The notes below the pieces were generated by a model. That model made no database searches and was not told where the DNA came from. It saw nothing but the letters and a program-made list of their open reading frames with translations. 64,000 bases of DNA, from the NCBI GenBank assembly GCA_950097015.1, contig CATNEN010000034.1, forward strand, positions 4,868,001 to 4,932,000, written 5' to 3'. The translations under genes and the position numbers were made by a program. Of the stretch, positions 22,246-33,000 are shown in pieces. Position 1 is the stretch's first letter; each line of letters opens with the position of its first letter. Source of the DNA: Macrostomum hystrix. Lineage: Eukaryota > Platyhelminthes > Macrostomidae.

Positions 22246-22728
22246 GGAAGCCTTGTCAAACCTGTCGTGCGTTTTCAGGCACACTGATAAAGAAGTACAA
22301 AGTAGAACTGCTCAAACTTTTAGAAGCAGGATTTTTTTAAATTACATATTGGAATCCCTCTTAAAAAGGGAGTTGTTATGTTATGATAGAAAATCGTTAT
22401 CTCTTTTTTGAGATTTGTTTTATTATTGGCTCGACTGCTATGACTTAATAAACGAGCTAAAGAGCACTCAAAGCTCTTTAAGCATTTTCTTATCCTCAAT
22501 CTGTAAGAAATAATAGTTACTAATGGAGTCTGATATTCACAAGTTTGTGTATATGTAATCTAGGAATTGAAATTAACTCTCAGAATGGTTGACATTCAAA
22601 CATCTTTGTGCTTTTTGTTTGAGTTTTAGTTTATTTCGTCCTTTGGAGACCTAGTCACTTAGAAGGAGAAGTGCAAAAGTACAATAGCAACCGCCTGCCA
22701 CTCTGGTGCATTCACCTTCAACCCGCAG

Positions 22729-23430
22729 ATGTTTGACCCGAGCATAAAGAAGAAGAAGAAGAAGGTCGAGGTCGAGGATGTGCCCGATGATGCCCCAGCT
22801 GTTGATGACGAGCTGGAGGCAGATTTCAATCTGGAGAGCAAAAAGAAGAAAAAAGCCAAGGAGCGGCCGGCAGCAGCAGCTGAGGACGACGGTGGCTCTG
22901 CAGCAGGAGCGGCGTCCGGGCTAGAGGGCGGGCCAGGCGAGGACGCGGACTATACTTACAATGACCTCCTGAGCCGGGCCTTCAGAGCCATGATGGAACG
23001 CAATCCGGACATGCTATCCGAGAAGAAAAAAGTGGTGATGAAGCCGCCCTCGCTGATGAGGGTCGGCACCAAGAAGACCGCCTTCGCCAACTTCACAGAT
23101 ATCAGCAAGCAGATCAGACGCAAGCCGGACCACCTGCTGGCCTACTTGCTCACTGAGCTGGGAACCACTGGCTCAGTGGACGGCAACAACCAACTCATCA
23201 TAAAGGGCCGCTTTCAGACAAAAAATATAGAAAGTGTGCTGCGCTCCTACATCAAGGAATATGTGATGTGCCACACATGCAGGTCGCACGATACTGAGCT
23301 TGTGAAGGAGACTCGGCTCTTCTTCCTGCAGTGCAGCACCTGCGGCAGTCGCTGCTCCGTGGCCAGCATCAAGTCCGGCTTCCAGGCTCAAGTTGGCAGG
23401 CGTGCCGCCCAGAGGGCGAAAGCCACTTGA
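22729..23430 (+). CDS. EIF2S2: Translation initiation factor eIF2 subunit beta
   Basis: The beta subunit of eIF2 helps the GTP-bound complex carry initiator Met-tRNA to the 40S ribosome and docks eIF5 and eIF2B through lysine-rich blocks. The 233-residue frame shows [12 protein letters not shown] at the start, a second lysine block ([10 protein letters not shown] near 45-53) and [12 protein letters not shown]. The conserved core follows: [59 protein letters not shown]. The C2-C2 zinc ribbon is CHTC...CSTC, ending in [20 protein letters not shown]. It is about 100 residues shorter than the human protein and has two, not three, lysine blocks. An AG acceptor (CTTCAACCCGCAG) abuts the ATG, so a short upstream exon or trans-splicing is possible. 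The core has no intron. Confidence 0.95.
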   Translation: MFDPSIKKKKKKVEVEDVPDDAPAVDDELEADFNLESKKKKKAKERPAAAAEDDGGSAAGAASGLEGGPGEDADYTYNDLLSRAFRAMMERNPDMLSEKKKVVMKPPSLMRVGTKKTAFANFTDISKQIRRKPDHLLAYLLTELGTTGSVDGNNQLIIKGRFQTKNIESVLRSYIKEYVMCHTCRSHDTELVKETRLFFLQCSTCGSRCSVASIKSGFQAQVGRRAAQRAKAT

Positions 23431-24903
23431 TTTGCTTCTCATTCTTAACTGTCACTTCTGACCTATTTTGGATAACATCAGTTTAGTCTGGTTGTTTTTG
23501 GATTCATTTGAGACAAGAAGGGCAAGAATTTTATTGACATCAGAACCCTAGAGAGCCTATAGTTCTTACATCTTCTCAAAAGTCATCATTCTTTTTTGCG
23601 GACTTGGAGCTTAAACACACGTACTGACTACATAAATTGAAATAATTTCGCGCTGAGAGAAAATATTACTTTGGTGCTCACGAACGTGCGAATAATAATT
23701 GAACCTTCGAAGTTACCATTGAATGGACATTAAATAACTTTTAGCCAACATTGAATCGTGTCGCATGATGCATTTGAATTAGAGTGATTTGGCACCTGAA
23801 ATTAACGTTTATTATTTTTTGCTGTTGTTTTTTGTTTTGTCGGCCTTGCTTATTTCGGCTATTCAATGTTTTTTGGGTAAAAAATATAAATCCGAAGGTG
23901 AGAAGCAAGCAGTTTGAGGAATGCTGAATAACTCTAATGTACAATTATAATTACTATTCCACAGAGTTTTAAACTAAATAAAATACAATTTAAGTTAGTA
24001 TCTAGAACTTGGCTACTATTCTAGCTATTTATTAACTTTGCGGGAGTATGTTAACAAAACAAATGCCGCATATTTAAGAAATCCGGTTTCTGAAAAAATA
24101 TGTTTTTAAGCGCATTCTGTTTCATATGTTCAACTAGTTTCCATCCTTAGTTGTAACATTAATCCATGATAGTATATTACGCTGTGCTTATTTAAATCTG
24201 TTTATTTTTATGACTCTTTGGCTGCTTCGATATAGCCAAGTAAGTTTATAGAGTATAAAGTAACAGCAAATGTTTCATGGTGTTTGCTTTTTCGTTTGTA
24301 CGAGTATGTTTGTTTGCCGCTTTGCAGTGTTGAAGTATTGTTATTTAATAATATACCATCGTTGCTAATTGAGTAATATGAGGAATCTGCTATCACTGCA
24401 ATTTTTGTGTCAGTAAAAATAATTTTGTCTAGGTATTTTAAATTAAATTAAATTTTGTAGGCTCTTGGACCATTCAGATATTCAGTTATGAGTGGAAATT
24501 ACTTTAAACAGACTCCGAAAAAGATTTCTTCTGACTGCGAAATTGAACCTAAAAAAACTTAGAATATTAGTATGCATGTATTATTCTGCATGCACAATTT
24601 ATTAGGTAGCTCGTAAGCTCGCGGCTGATTCATTTTGCATTTTTTTGCTGCATTAAGTGATGCCTACAAAATGAAGTCACTGGCTCAGCAACTCGATGAT
24701 AGCCTCAATAAGTCCATGCATGATGCCCACAAATACAAGGTCCCTAAAAATAATCATCATCATAACAGACGCTGCATAAGCATCGAGCACACGCAGCTTG
24801 TATGCCTTCGAGTCAAGGCGAGAGGCAGTCACAGGCGTCAGGCCAATCGACGTCAGGTCATCATAGAAAGTCTTAAGTAAGATGCAGTAACGGGCTATAA
24901 GTT
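23431..24903. other. AT-rich spacer after eIF2-beta, no gene seen
   Basis: A possible AATAAA for the eIF2-beta transcript lies near 23976 (AACTAAATAAAATAC), about 550 bases past the stop. No coding frame is supported. Confidence 0.4.
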
Positions 24904-26866
24904 CATGATGCCCCCAAACCCATGATAGCCTCCATAAGTCCATGATAGCCTCCCCAAACCCATGATAGCCTCCCCAAACCCATGATAGCCTCCCCAAACC
25001 CATGATAGACTCCCCAAACCCATGACAGCCTCCCCAAACCCATGATAGACTCCCCAAACCCATGACAGCCTCCATATGTCAATGATAGCCTCCCCAAACC
25101 CATGATAGCCTCCCCAAACCCATGACAGCCTCCATAAGTCCATGATAGCCTCCCCAAACCCATGATAGCCTCCCCAAACCCATGATAGCCTCCCCAAACC
25201 CATGATAGACTCCCCAAACCCATGACAGCCTCCCCAAACCCATGACAGCCTCCCCAAACCCATGATAGCCTCCATAAACCCATGATAGCCTCCCCAAACC
25301 CATGATAGACTCCCCAAACCCATGACAGCCTCCATATGTCAATGATAGCCTCCCCAAACCCATGATAGCCTCCCCAAACCCATGATAGCCTCCCCAAACC
25401 CATGACAGCCTCCATGTCAATGATAGCCTCCCCAAACCCATGATAGCCTCCCCAAACCCATGATAGCCTCCCCAAACCCATGATAGCCTCCCCAAACCCA
25501 TGATAGCCTCCATAAACCCATGATAGCCTCCATAAGTCCATGATAGCCTCCCCAAACCCATGATAGCCTCCCCAAACCCATGATAGCCTCCCCAAACCCA
25601 TGATAGACTCCCCAAACCCATGACAGCCTCCCCAAACCCATGACAGCCTCCCCAAACCCATGATAGCCTCCATAAACCCATGATAGCCTCCCCAAACCCA
25701 TGATAGACTCCCCAAACCCATGACAGCCTCCATGTCAATGATAGCCTCCCCAAACCCATGATAGCCTCCCCAAACCCATGATAGCCTCCCCAAACCCATG
25801 ATAGCCTCCCCAAACCCATGATAGCCTCCATAAACCCATGATAGCCTCCCCAAACCCATGATAGCCTCCCCAAACCCATGATAGCCTCCCCAAACCCATG
25901 ATAGACTCCCCAAACCCATGATAGACTCCCCAAACCCATGACAGCCTCCCCAAACCCATGACAGCCTCCCCAAACCCATGATAGCCTCCCCAAACCCATG
26001 ATAGACACCCAAACCCATGATAGACTCCCCAAACCCATGATAGCCTCCCCAAACCCATGATAGACTCCCCAAACCCATGACAGACTCCCCAAACCCATGA
26101 CAGCCTCCCCAAACCCATGATAGACTCCCCAAACCCATGATAGCCTCCCCAAACCCATGATAGACTCCCCAAACCCATGACAGCCTCCATATGTCAATGA
26201 TAGCCTCCCCAAACCCATGACAGCCTCCCCAAACCCATGATAGCCTCCATAAACCCATGATAGCCTCCCCAAACCCATGATAGCCTCCATAAACCCATGA
26301 TAGCCTCCCCAAACCCATGATAGCCTCCCCAAACCCATGATAGCCTCCATAAACCCATGATAGCCTCCCCAAACCCATGATAGACTCCCCAAACCCATGA
26401 CAGCCTCCATATGTCAATGATAGCCTCCCCAAACCCATGATAGCCTCCCCAAACCCATGATAGCCTCCCCAAACCCATGATAGACTCCCCAAACCCATGA
26501 TAGCCTCCCCAAACCCATGATAGCCTCCCCAAACCCATGATAACCTCCCCAAACCCATGATAGACTCCCCAAACCCATGACAGCCTCCATATGTCAATGA
26601 TAGCCTCCCCAAACCCATGATAGCCTCCCCAAACCCATGATAGACTCCCCAAACCCATGATAGCCTCCCCAAACCCATGATAGCCTCCCCAAACCCATGA
26701 TAGCCTCCATAAGTCCATGATAGACTTCAAAAGTCCATGATAGCCTCCATAAGTCGATGATAGCCTTCAAAAGTCCATGATAGCCTCCATAAAAACCCAT
26801 GATAGCCTCCATAAAAACCCATGATAGCCTCCATAAAAACCCATGATAGCCTCCATAAATCCATGA
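24904..26866. repeat. 20-bp minisatellite, about 98 copies
   Basis: The main unit is CCTCCCCAAACCCATGATAG, with variants CCTCCATAAACCCATGATAG, ACTCCCCAAACCCATGA(T/C)AG and CCTCCATATGTCAATGATAG. The variants recur in the same order over several hundred bases, showing higher-order duplication. One 18-bp unit breaks the register near 26008. The long minus-strand frames (HGFGEAIMGLGRLSWVWGGY) are stop-free repeat artefacts. The array lies just past the 3' end of the CAP-domain gene. Confidence 0.95.
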
Positions 26867-27063
26867 TGACCTACAGCTGAATCCATGATTCCCTCTCATG
26901 CTACGATTGGCTGTCCCCAAATGTATGGACGATTGTCGCAGCTTAAAAATTAAAAAAACTTAAAAAGAAAAAAAATAGAAAGATAAAGATTGCATTCTGC
27001 TGCTTGCATGCTTGTGTGCGGCGAGTTTGAAATCTTTAGTTTCAGTTTGAAGTAACAAATAAT

Positions 27064-30000
27064 TCAAGCCGCTCGCCAAAGGAACGAAGGCGGTGGATCG
27101 TTGCCAGTGTCCGGTACGAACGGCATGCCCATCAGCGGTCCAGGCGCGTTGAACATTGTCGGCGCCGGATGCTCGGCCGGTGGCTGGTTGTCGCTGCTTT
27201 GAAATGTCGGCGGCGGCGTCGCAGGGCGAGATGGATGCGATTCGCTTGGCTTCTCATCGACCAAAGGGTTGATTGAGGATGCGACTCGAAGCTTGGGTCT
27301 GCAAGTGGACGTGACACTAAATTATTTGAACTACGCTGAGGCCTGTCACTCTACCAGCTTCAATCGGTATGCCTGTCACTCTACCAGCTTCAATCGGTAT
27401 GCCTGTCACTCTCTCAGCTTCAATCGGTATGCCTGTCACTCTACCAGCTTCAATCGGTATGCCTGTCACTCTCTCAGATTCAATCGGAATGCCTGTCACT
27501 CTCTCAGATTCAATCGGAATGCCTGTCACTCTACCAGCTTCAATCGGGATGCCTGTCACTCTACTAGCTTCAATCGGTATGCTTGTCACTCTACCAGCTT
27601 TAATCGGGACGCCTGTCACTCTACCAGCTTCAATCAGTATGCCTGTCACTCTACCAGCTTCAATCAGTATGCCTGTCACTCTACCAGCTTCAATCGGTAT
27701 GCTTGTCACTCTACCAGCTTCAATCGGGACGCCTGTCACTCTACCAGCTTCAATCGGGACTCCTGTCACTCTCAGATTCAATCGGTATGCCTGTCACTCT
27801 ACCAGATTCAATCGGTATGCCTGTCACTCTCTCAGATTCAATCGGTATGCCTGTCACTCTCTCAGATTCAATCGGTATGCCTGTCACTCTCTCAGCTTCA
27901 ATCGGTATGCCTGTCACTCTACCAGCTTCAATCGGTATGCCTGTCACTCTCTCAGCTTCAATCGGTATGCCTGTCACTCTACCAGCTTCAATCGGTATGC
28001 CTGTCACTCTCTCAGATTCAATCGGAATGCCTGTCACTCTCTCAGATTCAATCGGAATGCCTGTCACTCTACCAGCTTCAATCGGGATGCCTGTCACTCT
28101 ACTAGCTTCAATCGGTATGCTTGTCACTCTACCAGCTTTAATCGGGACGCCTGTCACTCTACCAGCTTCAATCAGTATGCCTGTCACTCTACCAGCTTCA
28201 ATCAGTATGCCTGTCACTCTACCAGCTTCAATCGGTATGCTTGTCACTCTACCAGCTTCAATCGGGACGCCTGTCACTCTACCAGCTTCAATCGGGACTC
28301 CTGTCACTCTCAGATTCAATCGGTATGCCTGTCACTCTACCAGATTCAATCGGTATGCCTGTCACTCTCTCAGATTCAATCGGTATGCCTGTCACTCTCT
28401 CAGATTCAATCGGTATGCCTGTCACTCTCTCAGATTCAATCGGAATGCCTGTCACTCTACCAGCTTTAATCGGGACGCCTGTCACTCTACCAGCTTCAAT
28501 CGGGACGCCTGTCACTCTACCAGCTTCAATTGGTATGCCTGTCACTCTCTCAGATCCACAATGACTGCCGGCATCCTGAAATGACTTACACAATGACCAG
28601 CGCTATAACTAGTCCCAGAACTAGCAGCAGAGCAGCCGAGCTGACTACCCCGCCGGCGATGGCGGCGTCCAGAGCGGCTCCAGAGAGTCCGCCCGTCCCA
28701 GTTCCGCTGCTGCTTTTGCTTCCACCGCTGCTGCCCCCGCCGCTGCCGCCGCCGCTGCCACCGCCGCCCAGACAGTAGGTTGGCCACTGCACAGTGGCAT
28801 TCCTCGGCGATGTGATGACGGTTACGTAATAGCCACAGCAACCGATCGGGCCAGAGCCATTCCGGGCGAGGCTGGCGTTGCCAATGCGCAGAATTGACTC
28901 AAATGAGCTCAGGTTTAGGTATTGGCTTGGCCCTGATAGTTCGGGTTAATGGACTCGTTGCCAAGTTGGCCAAGGCTAATACATTCTAGATAAATCCCAG
29001 AACTAAACATCTCAGAACCCTTCAACCACCCTCTCTCCATCTCCCTTCAACCCTCTCTCCTGTTTCGTCTTCCTGCATCGGCTCACCAGAAGCGGCCGAT
29101 CGATTACAGAAAGCGTCTGTGGCTCGTCTGAGTGCGTACAGCGCTACCCTTGTTTCGCCAGTGACCTCCTGCAGTGGATAATAGCCGCTATCCGCTGCCA
29201 CCAGTTGAATGTCGCTAGCGTTGATAAACTTTGGGCCGCCAATAGCCGCTGTTGAGCCTGTATCAGGGCAGCACAGAGATGCAATCGACGCGGAGGTTGT
29301 GTTGCCGAAATCGATACTCCCGGCACTGGCGCCGCAAAACTGGTTGAGAATTTCTGCGATTGCGCTGAGCACAGGCGACTGTAGTGTGCTCTGCCACTGT
29401 CGGTTGGAGCGAAGGCTTGAATCTTACATTATGCTTTTCACCAACTCTTTTTCCTGTCTGTTACTTTCCTGTCCGTTCCTTTCCTGTCTGTTCATTTCCT
29501 GTCTATTCCTTTCCTGTCTGTTCATTTCCTTCTGTTCCTTTCCTGTCTGTTCCTTTCCTGTCTATTCCTTTCCTGTCTGTTCCTTTCCTGTCTGTTCCTT
29601 TCCTGTCTGTTCCTTTCCTGTCTTTTCCTTTCCTGTCTGTTCCTTTCCTGCCTGTTTCTTTCCTGTCTGTTCATTTCCTGTCTGTTCCTTTCCTGTCTAT
29701 TCCTTTCCTGTCTGTTCCTTTCCTGTCTGGTCCTTTCCTGTCTGTTCCTTTCCTGTCTATTCCTTTCCTGTCTGTTCCTTTCCTGTCTGTTCCTTTCCTG
29801 TCTCTTCATTTCCTGTCTTTTACTTTCCTGTCTATTCCTTTCCTGTCTATTCCTTTCCTGTCTGTTCCTTTCCTGTCTGGTCCTTTCCTGTCTGTTCCTT
29901 TCCTGTCTATTCCTTTCCTGTCTGTTCCTTTCCTGTCTCTTCATTTCCTGTCTTTTACTTTCCTGTCTATTCCTTTCCTGTCTATTCCTTTCCTGTCTGT

Positions 30001-33000
30001 TCATTTCCTGTCTATTCCTTTCCTGTCTGTTCATTTCCTGTCTGTTCATTTCCTGTCTATTCCTTTCCCGTATTTTCCTTTCCTGTCTGTTCATTTCCTG
30101 TCTATTCCTTTCCTGTCTGTTCCTTTCCTGTCTGTTCCTTTCCTGTCTGTTCCTTTCCTGTCTGTTCCTTTCCTGTCTGTTCCTTTCCTGTCTGTTTCTT
30201 TCCTGTCTGTTCCTTTCCTGTCTGTTCATTTCCTGTCTGTTCCTTTCCTGTCTGTTCCTTTCCTGTCTGTTCCTTTCCTGTCTGTTCCTTTCCTGTCTGT
30301 TCCTTTCCTGTCTATTCCTTTCCTGTCTGTTCCTTTCCTGTCTGTTCCTTTCCTGTCTGTTCCTTTCCTGTCTGTTTCTTTCCTGTCTGTTCATTTCCTG
30401 TCTGTTCCTTTCCTGTCTATTCCTTTCCTGTCTGTTCCTTTCCTGTCTATTCCTTTCCTGTCTGTTCCTTTCCTGTCTCTTCATTTCCTGTCTTTTACTT
30501 TCCTGTCTATTCCTTTCCTGTCTATTCCTTTCCTGTCTGTTCATTTCCTGTCTATTCCTTTCCTGTCTGTTCATTTCCTGTCTATTCCTTTCCTGTCTGT
30601 TCATTTCCTGTCTGTTCATTTCCTGTCTATTCCTTTCCCGTATTTTCCTTTCCTGTCTGTTCCTTTCCTGTCTGTTCCTTTCCTGTCTGTTCCTTTCCTG
30701 TCTGTTCCTTTCCTGTCTCCTTTCCTTTCCTTTCCTTGCTCATCTTAGTTTTGACTTCAATATATCTTATGCAGCCTACTGTAAGTAGACACCGAAGTTT
30801 TTGTCGGCTTCTCTCACAAGGTATGTGGGGGCCGGATAGTAGCTGCAGGACCGAACTCCGCCGGCGAAACGCATTTGAATCCCATTGTCCAGCTGATTGT
30901 TGTTAACTGCGTTGAGAAATTTGCCGGTACTATACAGAGAATTTACTACAAAGACAAAGCAAAGACTGAATGGCTGAACGAGTGTATCTAAAAATCCATT
31001 ACAAATACTTTTTGAAAGGCTAGGCTATGCGATTGGTTGTAAGAATATTCGTTCGAATTACAAAGACTACTTAAGGTACTGACTGGGCGAGTGTTACTAA
31101 GACTCCATTGCAAAGGCTTCTTTGTGGACTGGCACTCTGCGAAAGAGACTAACTCAATAAAAAATAATTGCAGGAGGGCTGCGGGCAATGGCACATCATT
31201 TGGTGACACTAAACCCGCAGCCAGCGAGGAGGCAATTCTGCCCATTTCGCTGACTCCTGAGCACACACGCACACTGATACTGTACGCAGGCACATGCTCA
31301 CACGTCAGGTCTCACTTTCACACTTTCTCATCGTCAGGCAGTGTACATTTCACTGTGCCTTGGAGGTTGGCCCTCACAGGCCTAATTCGCACGACAAGCC
31401 CCCAAGCCTTCTCTCCGCGGCTGCGCCCCAAATAAATGTGGCCTCGGCGCGAAGTCGAGCTTAGGGACCTTGGTGCGAGAGGCAAACGCGTTAACCGCTC
31501 CGCCAACGACCCCCAGGAGACCAACTCACACTGGCACTGAGTTCCAGAGTAGCCGCTTGAGCAGCTACAAACGCAGCCGCTGCTACCAGACGAAGCGTCA
31601 GTGCCGTGAATGCACGGCGTGCGGGCAGCGTTGCACACGGACGCCGTGCAGGCTGAAATATTTGAAGTATTTAAATTAAACTTGCTGTCTATGTATTAAC
31701 TGTCAATCATTTATTTTTAAAGCACAGTCCATGGTGCGGGCCGGCACTTACAGGCATTGTTGTTGCACTGGCACACGATATCCTCAACGTAAGACACGTA
31801 CTGACACTCGTTACAGCTGGGCTGGCACACTGTTGATGCACGGGCGCATTGAAATAATTGTGACGTGAGGCTTTGGAAACATATTCACATGCATGTAAAT
31901 TAGTGACCTAGCACGTGTACAATGCTCATTAGGCACAGATAATATGGTCTGTGTTTCTCTCGCATCCTTTCTCTACTGGTAATGCATGCAGCAACGATGC
32001 AGTTTGAGGCCCGCGTAAGTGAGCCTAGCATTTGATGGGGCGTTTCCCTTTGAAGCATCTCCGGGAGCAGGGATCACATGCTGCTGCGTCCCAGCATAAT
32101 GAGAGGCCTTTAACTTCTGAGCGGATCGCATGACTATTATGCGATGTGCCGCGAACCGTGCACTGAGTCGTTTCACTGCCTAAGGAGGAAAGTCGGATTC
32201 TATTCCACCTGTGACCTATTGCATTTTTAGATTATGTCCGAATCCGCTGCGACGTCGCATTCATTTGAGGCGCAGCCGCGGAGAGAAGGCTTTGGGGGGT
32301 TGCCCAACCTGTCATGTTTACGTCTTCAATGAGCTCTACAATGCCCTAATGCTCTACAAGGAGCATTGTAGACGACTCCGGCGCAGTTTCGGACCGTTCT
32401 AAGACCGTTCTAACGCCGAGACCTGGATGTTGACAGATTAGCTCGAAGAGAAAGTTAAGCGCGCCGCCTTTAAGATCAGCGACGAGCAAATCACTAACAC
32501 GGCACTCTATCGCAGCGCTATAGTGACTGCTGGCGATCAGTGAATCGTTGCATCGTCAGCGACTTCAGCTGGCGCAGGTCAACATCGTCCGTGCCCAGTC
32601 ACACTGCCCAGTGGCGTAGCCAAGATTTTTGTCTAGGGCGGGGCGCCTTTGGGGGCGCCACTACCACAGTTGCGCCACTACCACGGGGGCGCCAGTGCCA
32701 CGGGGGCGCCACTACCACGGGGGCGCCAGTGCCACCGGGGCGCCACTACCACGGGGGCGCCAGTGCCACGGGGTCGCCACTACCACGGGGCGGGGGCGCC
32801 ACTACCACGGGGTTGCCACTACCACGGGGGCGCCACTACCACGGGGGCGCCAGTGCCACCGGGGCGCCACTACCACGGGGGCGCCAGTGCCACCGGGGCG
32901 CCACTACCACGGGGCGGGGGCGCCGCTACCACGGGGGGTGCCACTACCACGGGGGCACCAGTGCCATGGGGGCGCCAGTGTCTTGGGGGCATCTTGACAG

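Noticed and set aside
24903-26730. Minus-strand ORFs up to 591 codons (HGFGEAIMGL repeats)
   Set aside because: They lie wholly in the 20-bp minisatellite; several overlapping frames are open for the same reason, and no start, splice or domain context supports a protein.
27269-28584. ORFs up to 366 codons on both strands in the CACTCTACCAG array
   Set aside because: The 30-base period keeps frames open on both strands at once. The array sits in a predicted intron.
28586-28792. GPI-anchored end of the CAP protein as the only C-terminus
   Set aside because: The stop is formed by the GTAAGT donor, and a phase-matched Pro-rich exon exists at 27298-27064. It is kept only as a possible alternative isoform.
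29209-30906. 565-codon and 454-codon ORFs ([10 protein letters not shown] type)
   Set aside because: These are products of a 15-base pyrimidine repeat; they overlap each other and the opposite strand equally well.
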